From Fasciola hepatica (lineage: Eukaryota > Platyhelminthes > Trematoda > Plagiorchiida > Fasciolidae): 64,000 nt of DNA. The stretch lies in assembly GCA_948099385.1 (NCBI GenBank), contig CANUEZ040000182.1, positions 21,081,501-21,145,500 of the forward strand. Direction: 5' to 3'. The notes below the pieces were generated by a model. That model saw only the letters and a program-made list of their open reading frames with translations. It had not been told where the DNA came from and ran no database searches. This document shows positions 39,016 to 57,910 of the stretch, one piece after another. The first letter of the stretch is position 1. Each line of letters starts with the position of its first letter. The position numbers and the translations under genes are program-made.

Positions 39016-40507
39016 CTCAGCTCATCCCGCACACTATTCGGAAGTAATTGCAAAGTATATATAATAGTGTAAGCATCTGGTTTGTCATCAGAATGCCGGA
39101 TTTTTCACAAAACTGGCCGAGATCAGGCTTTCATCACTAAACTTTATACCTCATGGTCACAGTGCGAATCCTGCGACTGTCTATCACGTCCCCGTTCGGC
39201 AGTCTTTAACTGAATTGTTAATATGAAACAAAACGTCAGCAAAAAGGCTGTCACTAATACAACCATAACTCACTCTCAGCTTCAGCTACATATTTATCTA
39301 TCATTTCCAGAAAGCCACGTATTTATTTGCCTGAAGTGAACTAGTAAAAAGAAATTTCTTCGTTTCACGGGTTTCTTTCTTACCTACACGACTGTATGTT
39401 CGTTTTCGCTTTTTCGGTCGTACACCGATGCGTATAAAAGAACACAAGTTCATGTTGAGAAAACACTGAGTTATTTTGTTACGAACCGAACTAAAAAGGC
39501 TGTTTAAGGTGAAAAATTGCCGTACCTACTTTTTCTTCTTCCGAGGCCAACGATACAAAATAGCACTGACATGAACCACAAAATCCTAATAATCAACCCC
39601 TAATCCCTTTGGAAAGACCCAGTGAAGCCGTTTTTGAAGCACTATCGAGTAGACAAATCGAAGTCATATTCAGTTTTGATAGTTCTGCTGTTAAAAATGA
39701 CTTTCTGATCATGTGATCAGCCCAAGGAATTCTTTGTAATATAGTGGTGACAAATTCTAAGGACTAAACACCCTGAAATGGTGGACATTACCATAAGGAA
39801 TCGTTCCAGAGCGTTCTCTTAGGTTGCTCAAAACCACCGGTAACTAGCACAGAACTTGTGTAAGAATGATAGAATTTTTATGTGAATAATTCGTAGATCT
39901 AGACAGAATCATATTCATCTATGAGACCAAAATACTCACTTCTTCTTGTTTGCAGTGAGATCACTTGAACAAGCATCGTAATTATCAACAAACAGGGTAC
40001 TACAAACGGCCTCATGGAAGCTAATACCACCGAAGTGTTCTCCGTTATTCACTGTGGGATTCGGAAAACTCGACTCTGAAAACGAAAATCGATAGGAGCG
40101 TTCAAGTGAAATCGTGACCGTGAAACAGGGAATTGGCCCATAGCAGCTAACTAGCTGCAACTTTCGGTTACATTGTACCGCATAAGCAAACAACTTTGAA
40201 AGGTAGTTAAACTACCAAATTCGTGAAATTTTGTTAATTGCATTCGAATGTTTCATCTACAATCGATCTATTGGCATTCATTCTAAGGCAAACACAGATG
40301 AGACTGGTACATGCGTGAAGTGCAATCGATAGGGCGTTAAGAGCTTTTCGAGATGTAACTAGAGTGGATCAATAAAAGATCAATGTGAAGAATGGCATCT
40401 GAACGAACACATAGGATCCTCGCGTGTTTCGGGTCCGAACGAGATTCGGAGTTTATCGAAGAATCGATGCACCATGTGTTGTGACTTTAAAAATGTCTTA
40501 CTGCTAA

Positions 40508-40665
40508 AGCACACCGTTCTCGGTAGAGAGTTCAACTAGCCGACGCTTCGGTTACCGTGGACAACTTTTTCAAGGCAAGTTCCATTGAAAACTTTACCTT
40601 GAAAAAGGTTATCCGTAGTAATAGAAACGTCTTCTAATTAAAACCTCTACCGACAATGCCACGCT
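40508..40665. repeat. imperfect palindrome (MITE-like hairpin)
   Basis: The two halves are inverted copies of each other with no gap in register about a centre near 40586; for example cggtagag at 40521-40528 faces ctctaccg at 40645-40652, and gacg near 40542 faces cgtc near 40628. Roughly four in five positions pair over 75 bases. One half also resembles 5085-5140 (gtaaccgaaacgttgg). A short inverted-repeat element or a foldback remnant fits best. Confidence 0.6.
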
Positions 40666-42099
40666 TTTGACGTCACAGCACTACTAATACGCAAGCTGCA
40701 CACCTCCGAGATTTCATTGCCTTAGTAACTAAACCGCTGAAGCCCTACTCTTACCAAACGTGGTTTCGTGCACCGACGAACAATGACCGCCCTTCTTTTG
40801 GGAAAATACTGTAGTCCACTGTACTAGGTAATTCACTTTCTGCTAAGTATACTGTTCTGCTGGATATTGCTTTGTGTAACCTGAACTCCAAACATGGGAA
40901 GAGCATTAAACAGAATCGGTTACGATAAAGACGATGATTTACTGCTATTTAAAGTAGTTCTATTATTACTCACTCATTGAAAGGTTTTACCGTTTCTTTC
41001 AGCAGTTATCAGTCGACGACGATCAGCGTCGACTAGCCACTAGTTTTCCTCCTCATCGATGAGTCAATAACGCCCCGGTGTCCTAAAAGATCTATAAAAC
41101 ATGGTGTTTCAAACTCTTCATAACGCGCTCACCTGGACATTCAAAAGTAAGAAATTAGCCGTCTCAAAAATTTCTACGAATGATCAGCGCAGTGCATACC
41201 CACTGAGTTTCTGCTGGAACCTCAACCAAGTATGATGCAACTGCGAGTCCGACACATTAACCGTCAGGCTATCCTGGTTGGCCTTCTCCGACTTATTTCA
41301 AGTAGACACTTCACGATATAAGCCGCATGTGTCCCTGGCTTTGGATAAACTTTTCACCACAACAAGGATCGACTTCCATGGGGGCAGGTCTTGAGCACTC
41401 ACATTGCTTGACGAATCATTTCACAAACAATTTGAAACCAGTATCCTGCCACTGACATCGTATTGCCTTATTTGGACCATTATTAGGAAATTGAGAATGA
41501 CTTTAGTGAAATGATCTAATAGTTACACGTCATTAAATGATATCTTAGCGTAATGAATGAACAGTAGCAGTTGTCTGAAATCTGAATAAAGCACAGAACT
41601 CAGAGCAATCTGAAATATGAATCACACATGTGTTTACACAAAATATAAGTCTGCACGATGAATAACTAGGTTATGGACAGCCACCACACCCACCACAACT
41701 CAAATGAAGCTGTTGGATTTAACAATCCCTGGGTGATTGGGTAGCCAAGCTTTCGGAAAGTCTCGGCGCAGGTTCTCTGGGTATTTGAGAATCAGAATTA
41801 ATGTGTGGAACTTGGAAAAACATCTGTATCGGTAAGAATTTCACGAACCTGCTAATGGATTCGATCATCATGTCTCCGGTGAACCGACCCATCATCCATG
41901 ACCAAAATTCGTATCATACAATTACCAAGTTGTCTCAACACGATTCCAGACCCCGGTCATAAATCATTTCTACGCTCGTAGTATACATCGGCGCATTCAA
42001 TGAATCTTAAATTCGAACGGAGTACTCGACACTTGAATAATCTTGATGGACTAGAACATGTGGTGCCATGGGCTGCATACCTGTACTGGAGCAGGAAAT

Positions 42100-42440
42100 T
42101 ATCCATATCTCATTCAAACTCTTGAATGTTTGGCGGACCAATTACCTTTACAGTAGTCTTCAGTGCTCTAAAGAAGTTTTCGGCCACGCCATTTGACTGT
42201 GGATGTAGGGATGCAGTAAGTAGGTGGTAAAATCGTATTCCTTTAAGCCTTGTGGTAATCCTTCCAGCAAGGAATTGGTTTCGATTATCAGTAATCAGCA
42301 CGTGGGGCAGTCCTTCCACACTGAAAGTCTTCCTCAAGGCAATTAGTGTAAATTTCGCGCCAGCTGACGCTGTGAAGTGTACTTCCAGCCAACGAGCATA
42401 GGAATCGAGGTCACCAGAGCCCACCATTTATTCAGGAACG
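42100..42440 (-). pseudogene. gypsy integrase core remnant
   Basis: The frame at 42110-42427 has YARWLEVHFTASAGAKFTLI, then GLPHVLITDNRNQF and HPQSNGVAENFF. The second Asp (in TDN) and the Glu (in AEN) are separated by exactly 35 residues, the D(35)E spacing of retroviral-type integrases. The first catalytic Asp region upstream (GDLDSYARW) survives in altered form. The zinc-binding HHCC region (42450-43000) is not cleanly readable. Confidence 0.78.
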
Positions 42441-43019
42441 GACCATGGTAGCCGGCATGAATTCTTCCCCAGGCTCTGCAAGATTCAGGTCATGGAGTCT
42501 ATTTTGAAGGCAGAAAATAGGTTTTGTGCAGAAAACGGTCACAAAGTTTGGTGAATTGCACAATATCACAATCGATCCCAGACCACCAGCAAGTCAGGCG
42601 AGCCAAATCCTCCATTGTCTCAACTCCCAAATGACCAGAAAGCAAGTCAGTTGGTATTAATCACCAGAGCGATGGAGGAATCACGGTGCCTTCATATAAT
42701 CATAGAATTCTATTTGGTATCACAGCTAACTTCTCTCTCCTTGAAAAAGTCACAAAATCGATGCTTGATATTGGCATTCCATCCTGGTTTAGTCGAAGAG
42801 AAAATATATCCGAAGTACCGACGTGAATCTCGAATTATGTCTTGTCAACTCACAGAAAGCGGCTGTCCAAACGGACAAACAAAATCACGTGTCGCATGAC
42901 TGAATGCATTTGGATAGATAATTCACATGTAGAATTTGCTTACCACTGCGATGCTGAGTTTCATAATCACGCAGAAAGTGCTACGTACCATCCCTGAGCC
43001 ATTGCACCAGTGGATTTGT

Positions 43020-43300
43020 GTAATTATTCAGATAGATGATAAGTGAAACGAAGTCCTTTCTGGTCAGAAATAATGGTGAATTTGGATCTAAACTGAAAAT
43101 TATGAAGCTTTTTGACAAACCAAATGACAGTCGAAGCTTTGATTTGCGTCCGAGGATAGCATTTTTTGCAGAAGAAAGCAGACGAGAAAATAAGCAATAG
43201 AGAATCCATCTTGTTCTAAAACAACAAAACCTTCAGTGGATGATTCACCAGTGATGAAGTTGGAATGCAATTTGGGAGGTAATGAAAGCAAAAATCCTTG
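43020..43300 (-). pseudogene. gypsy RNase H remnant
   Basis: Two overlapping frames contain ESSTEGFVVLEQDGFSIAYF and then KCYPRTQIKASTVIWFVKKL and KFTIISDQKGLRF. These are the RNase H blocks 'DAS..G.GAVL.QDG..IAYFS', 'EK.Y...' and 'F.I.SDHK.L'. The frameshift lies between the first two blocks. It directly follows the RT remnant. Confidence 0.72.
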
Positions 43301-43347
43301 GCTTTAGAGCATGGCAGAATAGAACTTAGTGATTGTTCTTGTTTGGC

Positions 43348-44540
43348 TCACCACGAGAAATTACCGGATGACAATACCGTAAAAATGGGTGCCATAGTAG
43401 AAGCAAAATTTGGAATAAGGCGCAAAGAATACTGTGCGAGACCAACTAAAGAATGCAGTTCAACAACACTTCGAGAAGTACTCACATCAAGCAAGGAACC
43501 GAAGTGATTAGGATCAGACCGGTAATCAATATCAGTTATGTGATGTCCATCAAAATCAAGAGAAATGGAACTGAACGCATATTTGTGGGGGTTATTGTCA
43601 ATGGAAATCTCACAAAAACATAGCAATTGCTCTCTGAGTCCACTACCGTGGGCTGCAGGTTTGGGCACATGGATAACATCATCTTGATAGCATTCTATAT
43701 CTTTCAGTCCTCCAATGTTAGCGTTCGTGACAGACTGAAACGTGAATGGAGAAAAACCTAAACCAAAAGTTAGAAATATTTCCGTATGCAAAACAAATGT
43801 GGGTGCCGTTAACCGTGAACTCACGAGAAACTTCATGTAAAGTATTTTGCTAGTAAGCACCCTTCAAGTCAATCCTTGAGAAGTGATTGGGCCCATGGAA
43901 GCAATAGAGCATAACCTCTGGTACCACAGTGGTGCATGTAATTTGCTGAGGCCTAGTATTCAAAGTGCTTCGATGACCGCCACATGTTCTTGGAGCATGT
44001 CTTTCAGACTTCAACGAAGTGACAATGGACATTGCCTACTTGGGTGATGAAATGGGTTCAAGAATCCCTTTGACAACCAAACTATCAAGAACTTTCTCCA
44101 GAGATTCCCAAAGTTCATAGGCTAAAACAGAACGTTTCCCAAACATAAGATATGCATCTACATCCAATTTTACATTAGTTATCTTCATAGCACCGGAATC
44201 CTTAGATAATCAGTAAATTAATTCTGACAAGGAAGTGTGCTTCTACGATGGAAGTGAAATAGAAATCGCGATGCCTTTAATATCCTTCAACCTAATTACA
44301 GACAGACTAGTTTTAATGACAAGGAAGGTCCAGTTTGATCTCAACAGTGATACCCTTAGCATCAGAGTAAGCCGTGTAGTTGAATATTAGGAATAGCATG
44401 ATTTAATACAGAAACAGGAATGACAGATTCGACCCTACCAGTCTTCACAACGAAATCATACTGAATTTTTCCACCAACAAGAAATAACCGAGTTCTGTCA
44501 ACGGGCTATACCTACCTCTGAGAGAGCAACTTTAGAAAGA
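43348..44540 (-). pseudogene. gypsy protease/reverse transcriptase remnant
   Basis: The minus strand from 44540 shows a protease-like IQYDFVVKTGRVESVIPVSV, where the catalytic DTG is KTG, then the RT entry CGGHRSTLNTRPQQITCTTV and FSRIDLKGAY, then in the 170-codon frame at 43348-43860 the active-site box CYQDDV and LHSLVGLAQYSLRLIPNFAS. YxDD is the catalytic motif of gypsy RT. The N-terminal and C-terminal RT halves are in different frames. Confidence 0.8.
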
Positions 44541-45199
44541 TCCCCAGAGGAAATGCACCTGTATTCGAAAAGATATGTGGATGAATGTCTGCACACAGTT
44601 TGTATTTGTCCTATTCTACAACATCTGTGACATTTATCATAGCAAAAATGATAGGTTGGGCAGGAACGAAATTACCACAAGAATGGTATTTACCTAATGA
44701 TGGTTCTGTTAAGGAAATACCTACTCATACAAACCAAGACCATGGAATTCGGATCTCTATCACTTTTTACCTAGATTGCGTTCCTTTGGAGATTTTTGAC
44801 ATCGGCTTTGAGTTTGAATGGCGCGCGGTTGTACGTTGTGCAAAAACTGCATAATTTACCTTCACCGGAGCGGGCTATATCGTTTTATTCTTTAAGGTCA
44901 CACAAAATTGTATGTAAACAGCGGAGTTGCAATGTGCAATCGCCTTTGGTCCAGCACCAAACATACGGCTGAGCTGAAGATCTCGTTTTCGATGTTCTTT
45001 CTTGTTTGTGTGGGCCGTACTGGGATCGATTACCGGTAGTAGCGCGAGAGCCGCAGAATTGCATATTACTGATCGAGCGACACTCCGTGGGGGTTCTCAA
45101 CATGTTCACATAAGGTCGAGAGTGCGTGAAGTTCTGCACTGGGGATTGAGTGGCTGGCTGCACATTGGATTTCGGAGACGATGACCGCGGGTCGGATGA

Positions 45200-45800
45200 C
45201 TTCTCAGATGTACCATTCGACTGAAGCAGTAGTGTCTGTAAGAATATTTACCTCCTGCTACTATTCACACATATCACGTGCATTCTGAAAAGTAGGTTTT
45301 CGCAACAGGAGGGCTTCGTTGCAACTGCGGGCGAATAAAACCTGCAAAGAGCTGATCACGGGTTGTTTCAAGCTGATCACAAAAATTACATCGAGCAGAT
45401 TGCGTCTACAGCTAAAGAATAAATACACCAATATCTTGGGAATAATCACATTGAAGTTCATGAAATTTCGCACATTTCACAATTTTAAAATCCATAGATT
45501 GAACATGATCAAGCAGTTATTTTTTAATTTCTTCGTAATTCAGGAAAATTTGTTTCTTCAGGGATGCCAGATTATCAAGAACAGAATAGACTGGGTTTTT
45601 CACAATACTCAAGAAAAGCGCAATTTTTATCTCCTCCGAAATGGGATCACAAGCGAAGTAACACATTTCAGAATGTTCGAAATAATCCTCAGCCTCTCGC
45701 CCACAGGAGAAGCGAGATCCAGAGATTCTAGATTACAGCATTTCATTTCGTTATTCTACTGTCGCGAAGCCAAATGTGATATTTTGTAACTACGAATGAA
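45200..45800 (-). pseudogene. gypsy gag remnant
   Basis: Reading the minus strand from about 45725, frames show EDYFEHSEMC, YFACDPISEEIKIALFLSIV, KNPVYSVLDNLASLKKQI, NYEEIKK with a stop, LLDHVQSMDF, then VKCAKFHELQ and finally ALLLRKPTFQNARDMCE. This is the helical core of a Ty3/gypsy Gag capsid. The long plus-strand frame at 45319-45789 is its antisense shadow. A possible zinc-knuckle region follows at 44900-45160 but its Cys/His spacing is not intact. Confidence 0.65.
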
Positions 45801-46689
45801 AGGTAGCAGCTTGTTTCAAAATTTATTGCTGAATGCCTCCGTCCGGTCTTTATGTGTAATCCACCCGCTGTCTGCTTTCCTCGCGGACTGGCAATTATTA
45901 ATCACGTTTCATCCCTCCCGATTGTTTTCTTTTGACTGTATAATAAGTTGAAAATCTCCGAGACGTTAGTGTACTATAATCCTTTGGATCCATGAAACTG
46001 TACGGCTATTTGTAATCCTGAGAACTCATCGAGTAGTGAAATCCCGTCATTGGCTGATCTGAAATCAAAGCGGGGTTTGGCAGATTTTACAAATGTTGGA
46101 ACGATCCGCATGTTTAACGTCGTTCACCCCGACAGGAAACGAACACCCTAGCGGATTCCACACACGCTCTAGTGGAATTACTGACCTCGGAGACGCTGTA
46201 GTTTCTAATGCATAAAAAAGGAATGAGGTCATCTACCCACGTCAATTTGTTTGAGTTGATATAATGACAGAAGAAAAAAACACTGAACAGACAGAGAGCA
46301 CCCAGAGAATCACAGAGAAAATTCCCGACCAATCTGGATCAATATGCTCTCAGGTTTTTACGACATCTTGAATGAAAGTATGCAAGGTCCGTCAATACTG
46401 GGCCCAAAACTTTTGTATTCCACGAAACAGAGTGAAAGAGTTAGATTTTGAGACTTCGTTTGAAACTCTATAGGCCCAACTGGAAAATTTGACAACATCT
46501 ACACCTTCGTGTTGAAAAGAGTAAAAAACAGTCCGGTACAGACTTGCAATCTATATATTACCTGCCCGATGCAAAGTAACCAACTATTAAATAGAAAACA
46601 CTGGTAAAGTAGGGGAATATCAAGGGAATGGAGATATTGTCCTGACCCAACCAGAAAAGGTTGCAGGAATCGACTTTTCAAATAGGCAG

Positions 46690-47270
46690 AATTAGGTGAT
46701 CAAGATGACCGCACCAATTCGTGACGGATCCAAGTTCACCGAGAATAGAGGGTGGGGAACAAAACAGCTTGTATAAAAACATCAGTCTCCAAAATATCAG
46801 ACAGCATAAATAAGGATCGGTCAGTTTGGTTATTTCTGAAAGATTCCGACCAGTTGATACTGTTATATCTTGGCCTAACGGTCCTTCTAAATCACACAAG
46901 AAAAGGATATCACTGCTACCCATTCTAGATATGAACAACTCGCTACGTCACCTCATGGCAAAATGGCTAATTGGGGTACTGAAACCTATCAGATAGAAGA
47001 TTGAAAAAACCCAGTCTGAAAGATGCATCCGAATTCTTAGGTGTTAGTTAACCTATCAGTGCGTCCGATAACAAGATTTACTCGCTTGACCTATCTTCTC
47101 TGTTTAAAAATTTGCCTTTAAAAGAAACCATCGAACGCATAGACAATTACGTAGAAGAATCGGGAAGATCAACTGGATTTTCAGTAGATGAACTCCAGAA
47201 GTTTTCTATCTATGGGCAGTGCCTTCATGGATCTGAGTGACAAGCTGAGAAGTCGTAAAGCATTGGGAAT
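46690..47270 (+). mobile_element. Penelope-like element reverse transcriptase remnant
   Basis: Plus-strand frames in order read MTAPIRDGSKFTE, SERFRPVDTVISWP, SKSHKKRISLLPILDMNNSL, RHLMAKWLIGVLKP, then KDASEFLG, IYSLDLSSLFKNLPLKETIE and VEESGRSTGFSVDELQKFSI. 'GLPK.HK...LRPI', 'SLD..SLF.N.PL.ETI' and the spacing between them are Penelope-like RT motifs. The catalytic downstream half is not readable and several frame changes occur; inactive fragment. Confidence 0.72.
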
Positions 47271-47941
47271 CGTTTCATAGGCTGGGACGAACACTTTGCC
47301 GTAAGTGATGGTCAGTGGTTTATGATCCAGACACAGAGCTCGGGAATTTAGATCTAACGAAGACCGTCCGCATGAGCTGCAAAAACCACCGGCACAGAAA
47401 AAATGTATCAGTCGTTTAGGTTCAACAATCAACTCTTAGATCACGCTTCAATCCAACCGTCAATAAAGCTTATCAAACACTTCCCCATTAACTACCCACC
47501 TGGATTTTTACTCGTTAGGCGGTTTTGTATCATTACCTTTATTTCTCCTGTGAACTCTGACAATTTGTTTCTTGGATAACAGACAATTGGTCCGCTTCCA
47601 TAGAACAGCGCTGAACAGATAACTTTCTGCTTTGGCGTTCCAGTGGAAAGTCGCATTTTCTCATAGCTTCCCACTTATCAGCAAACCCAAACCGACCATA
47701 TGTGTAATAACGTAAGAGGTGAACATAAAACGTCCCCCCCCAGTAGCACGCAGCATCCCCTGTTAGTTTCACACACTGTCTTTTACCGAAGCACGACTTG
47801 GTTGTTGGCAAACAGACATGCAATGTCGCATTCAGCCAATGACGTCCCAGCCAGGGTGACGTACACGGATAACGCATATGATGAAGGTCCACGAATATCC
47901 GGAATGCGATCCGGTGGCTTTGAAGTGACTATGACCAAGCG

Positions 47942-48245
47942 ATGGTTCATCAGACAGAAGCTCGTCATACATTTTTATTTATAGACAACTCTGCATGTCA
48001 CAGCAAATCCATGACATTATCGAATGTCAAATTGAGCATGGCTGTCTCCAAACTGCTCAGCAGCTTAACATCTGGACTTTCAAATATTTTCTCAGGAAAT
48101 ATCTCCTGGAATACTTTTTTCAGTTCTGGAAAAAACACAATCAAATATCAAACTCGAAGTGAAAGCTCTTTTGGCAACGCGTCTAGCAAAACAGCTTGAA
48201 TGTCTATTCAGCCAGGTACACAGATTAACTCCTTCATAAAAGCTG
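47942..48245 (+). mobile_element. Tigger/pogo-like DDE transposase remnant
   Basis: One frame reads TFLFIDNSACHSKSMTLSNV and KLSMA; another continues TFKYFLRKYLLEYFFQFWKK. This follows the pogo/Tigger DDE block in which a DN-(x)-AH-(x)-LSNVKL run is followed by a short gap and '...F...YR...L'. The second catalytic Asp (in IDN) remains. The rest of the transposase was not found and no terminal inverted repeats were seen. Confidence 0.5.
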
Positions 48246-48883
48246 AATTCAAACTCACATTCATTGAGCCAGCGATCCAGCCACCTGAAGATAAATGTGA
48301 CTTGACCGAAGGTTTCACCTATTACGTACATCTGAAGGAGAAATCGCTCGTTTAGACGGTGACTAATTAGGCTATCTTAAAACATTATCAAATTCCACTT
48401 TCAGTCTTTAGAATAATTTGTCATGTTTCCGTCTAAGCGTCATAAGGAATAAATGAATGTGGGGCTAAAGATGAACCGAAATCTATCTCATTCCGAGAAG
48501 AACAAAAGTTACTGGATCCGCTGTAGTTGTTTGTTACAGTGAATGCTCGGGTTTCTGGTAGATCACTGGAGAGTACGATTGATCTAAACAGCACATTTGT
48601 TGACTTCCAACAAAGAATAAAGCTGTGACAAACGACGATTTAGGATTCTGACACAAATAAACCTTTGTAATTTACTCAGATATCTGTAAAACCGTAACGA
48701 TGACGGGTCGAGTTAACGTAAGCCACGCTAGTGGGAGGGAAATTCAATCACTTGATTAGTTTGATTTATCTGTGCAAACGGGTTGACGGTGAACGCATTT
48801 GATCTCTGGTCGCGTAAAAGCGGCAATGATTCATGCGCATTCCACGGCTGATAAACACAGCTTGACCCAGTTCCTTTGACCGA

Positions 48884-55680
<6,797 letters not shown>

Positions 55681-55681
55681 G

Positions 55682-55994
55682 TGTTGTGTCCACAACCGGT
55701 AGCAGAACACGTAATGGTGGCTTTGCATTTATTTATGCGATTGTAAACACAAAACCCGGCCGTAGCCGGCGACTAAGCGGCAAACAAGCAAGTGAGTTGG
55801 CATAAAGAATTAAACTACTTGTGCCGTCACGCGCAGCAGAGGAAGACCAATCAGTACACAGCAAAATCGATAGGTCAATACTGCTGGCGCTGAAGCATGG
55901 TTAAAGATCGAGGCAAATTGGCAGTATGTCCATTCATGAGAGGAATATTGATCGGTTGTCCGCGTAGTGTGCGAGACCCTAACCAGACACAATA
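55682..55994 (-). repeat. 3' LTR of the TRIM-like element
   Basis: It matches 56998-57310 at constant offset 1316. Differences seen by eye are gcgattg versus gccattg and cattcatg versus cattcgtg. Confidence 0.85.
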
Positions 55995-56039
55995 TCACCT
56001 CTCCTTCTCCCACGGAAAAAGATCCTAGGCTTGCAACGG

Positions 56040-56680
56040 ATCAAAGTATTCGTAGTATTACCAGCGACGGTTGTATCAGTAGTACCTTCATTAGAAGCAG
56101 TTGTCGTGGTAGTATCCAAAGCAGTGGTATCATCAACAACATTGTTCGAAGTCGTAGTAACAGGAACTATGTTCACAGCAGTAGCATTATCCGCAGTAGA
56201 AGTAGTAGTATTTGTAACAGTAGTTCTTCATAGCAGCATTCGTAGTAGCAATTGTATCAGTAGCAGTAGTAGTAACAGGAACCGTATTCGCAGTAGAATT
56301 CACAGAAACTCCGGCCACAGCATTAGTTACAATAGCAGCAGCAGTTGTTGTTATACGCATGTGACGATACAAAACACTGAATAAACCAGCGCCAGTATAA
56401 CTGAGAAAGCACATAGGACATACTTGAGCAAGAATGGTGGAAAATTGGGCAAAACGTTAAACGAGAACAAAAACTTCATCAACGAGTTGATGGCTGGGAA
56501 ATGAAATGCGGTACCAACAGAAGTAGATGTAGTATTGTTCACTGTAGCAGTCGCAGTAGTAGTAGTTGCATTGCTATTATCAAAAGCAGTAGCGTGAGTT
56601 ACACTGGTAGTCATTGCAGTAGCAGAGTAGCGGTAATCATCATAATAACCATGTAGTAGCAGCAATTGTAGTATTAGCTT
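56040..56680. repeat. degenerate GTA/TAC trinucleotide region inside the TRIM-like element
   Basis: Two blocks (about 56040-56360 and 56515-56680) are rich in GTA, GCA and TAC triplets, giving Thr/Ala/Asn/Val-rich frames on the minus strand and Ser/Arg-rich frames on the plus strand. The blocks and the sequences after them (acgcatgtgac.. and acgcatgtaat..) look like two diverged copies of one tandem unit. Not evidently a gene. Confidence 0.55.
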
Positions 56681-56997
56681 TACGCATGTAATATAACACA
56701 AAACGGCGTCGTTAGAATAAAGGACGTATACAGGACAAAACCGAGAAAAGTGGACTAAGCATTCAGTGAAAACAATAAAAAAAGTTATCAACGAAAAACT
56801 TCTCGGAAGTTAAAAGTAACACTCTGGTCTTAATCACTCACATCTGCAGATAGACTTGTGGCCACAGTGCCAGAGCATTCTTGCGTAGATCCGACAAATG
56901 GTTTCGCTGAATCGTCGAAAATGGTAAATCACCCTTAATTTCCATGTCAACTGTATTTATAAATCCATCAAGATGGGCCGATGCCCGCGGCGCCAAA

Positions 56998-57310
56998 TGT
57001 TGTGTCCACAACCGGTAGCAGAACACGTAATGGTGGCTTTGCATTTATTTATGCCATTGTAAACACAAAACCCGGCCGTAGCCGGCGACTAAGCGGCAAA
57101 CAAGCAAGTGAGTTGGCATAAAGAATTAAACTACTTGTGCCGTCACGCGCAGCAGAGGAAGACCAATCAGTACACAGCAAAATCGATAGGTCAATACTGC
57201 TGGCGCTGAAGCATGGTTAAAGATCGAGGCAAATTGGCAGTATGTCCATTCGTGAGAGGAATATTGATCGGTTGTCCGCGTAGTGTGCGAGACCCTAACC
57301 AGACACAATA
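56998..57310 (-). repeat. 5' LTR of the TRIM-like element
   Basis: Partner of 55682-55994. The primer-binding-site-like TGGCGCC lies two bases inside its inner edge on the minus strand. Confidence 0.85.
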
Positions 57311-57787
57311 CGAGAGTACTCGAATCCCCTCTCGTTCATACTATGTGAATCCGAATATGAAACCACCAATATTTCATAATCTGGTCAATCTCGACGCGAT
57401 TTGGCTACATAGGGATTTTATAATCATCCGGTTCCGAATACTTGTAAGTAGTTCAGACATCATCTGATTGATGGAAATTAAGTCGCAGCTCAGCGTGGAC
57501 TACGGATCTCCAAAAAACGCAGTAATTAGGATCATCGATTTCATTCAAACCTAACTCGGTTTGTGAATTAACTGGGGGAACCGAACACAACCTCGACATT
57601 TAAAAACATCACTAGAACCCAGCGGACTGGTGAAGTAATTTGTGATTATCATAATATTAACAACACCAAACACACCAAAGGAAACCAACAACCTCAGCAA
57701 TGCAACCCGAAACCCACTGGCGTTTTCGCAGACAAGATTCAAGCCTCGAAAACGAATTCAAAAAGTGACCCGTCCAGTGAAGATTTA

Positions 57788-57907
57788 TTGAAACTGGACA
57801 GGGGAATTCAACTCGCCATATCGAGAAACTTCGTAAAAATGGTTTAGTCCAAATCCCATGCTATCCATCACAATCTTCTCTTGTATTTACCAAACAGTTC
57901 CTTTGTT
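57788..57907. repeat. outer left arm of palindrome (diverged)
   Basis: Inverted copy of 63231-63350 with roughly nine in ten bases matching, clearly less than the inner arms. It ends where the inner arm begins. Confidence 0.75.
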
Positions 57908-57910
57908 GCC

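Larger units (their letters stand above)
41690..45800 (-). mobile_element. decayed Ty3/gypsy LTR retrotransposon
   Basis: Gag, protease/RT, RNase H and integrase remnants lie in canonical Ty3/gypsy order on the minus strand, each broken by stops or frameshifts. A post-integrase tail with GIVLRQLGNCM and HRR at 41870-42040 is also readable. No matching pair of LTRs could be identified by eye at either end, so the outer limits are approximate. Inactive. The layout matches gypsy elements common in trematodes. Confidence 0.82.
55682..57310 (-). mobile_element. non-autonomous LTR retrotransposon (TRIM-like)
   Basis: Two directly repeated LTRs (55682-55994 and 56998-57310, 313 bases each) enclose about 1.0 kb with no pol gene. 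On the minus strand the LTR runs TATTGTGT to ACACAACA. Right after the minus-strand 5' LTR comes TTTGGCGCC, a likely tRNA primer-binding site at 56989-56995, and just before the 3' LTR a purine-rich GGGAGAAGGAGAGG, a likely polypurine tract at 55997-56011. This complete set of cis signals, few LTR differences and lack of enzymes point to a young element moved by proteins of another element. A clean target-site duplication is not visible. Confidence 0.75.

Noticed and set aside
45319..45789. 156-codon plus-strand open frame
   Set aside because: Antisense to the gypsy gag remnant, whose minus-strand frames show capsid-like sequence.
56351..56791. 146-codon minus-strand frame, Thr/Ala-rich with hydrophobic ends
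   Set aside because: Composition follows from the degenerate triplet repeat inside the TRIM-like element; no domain or start context.
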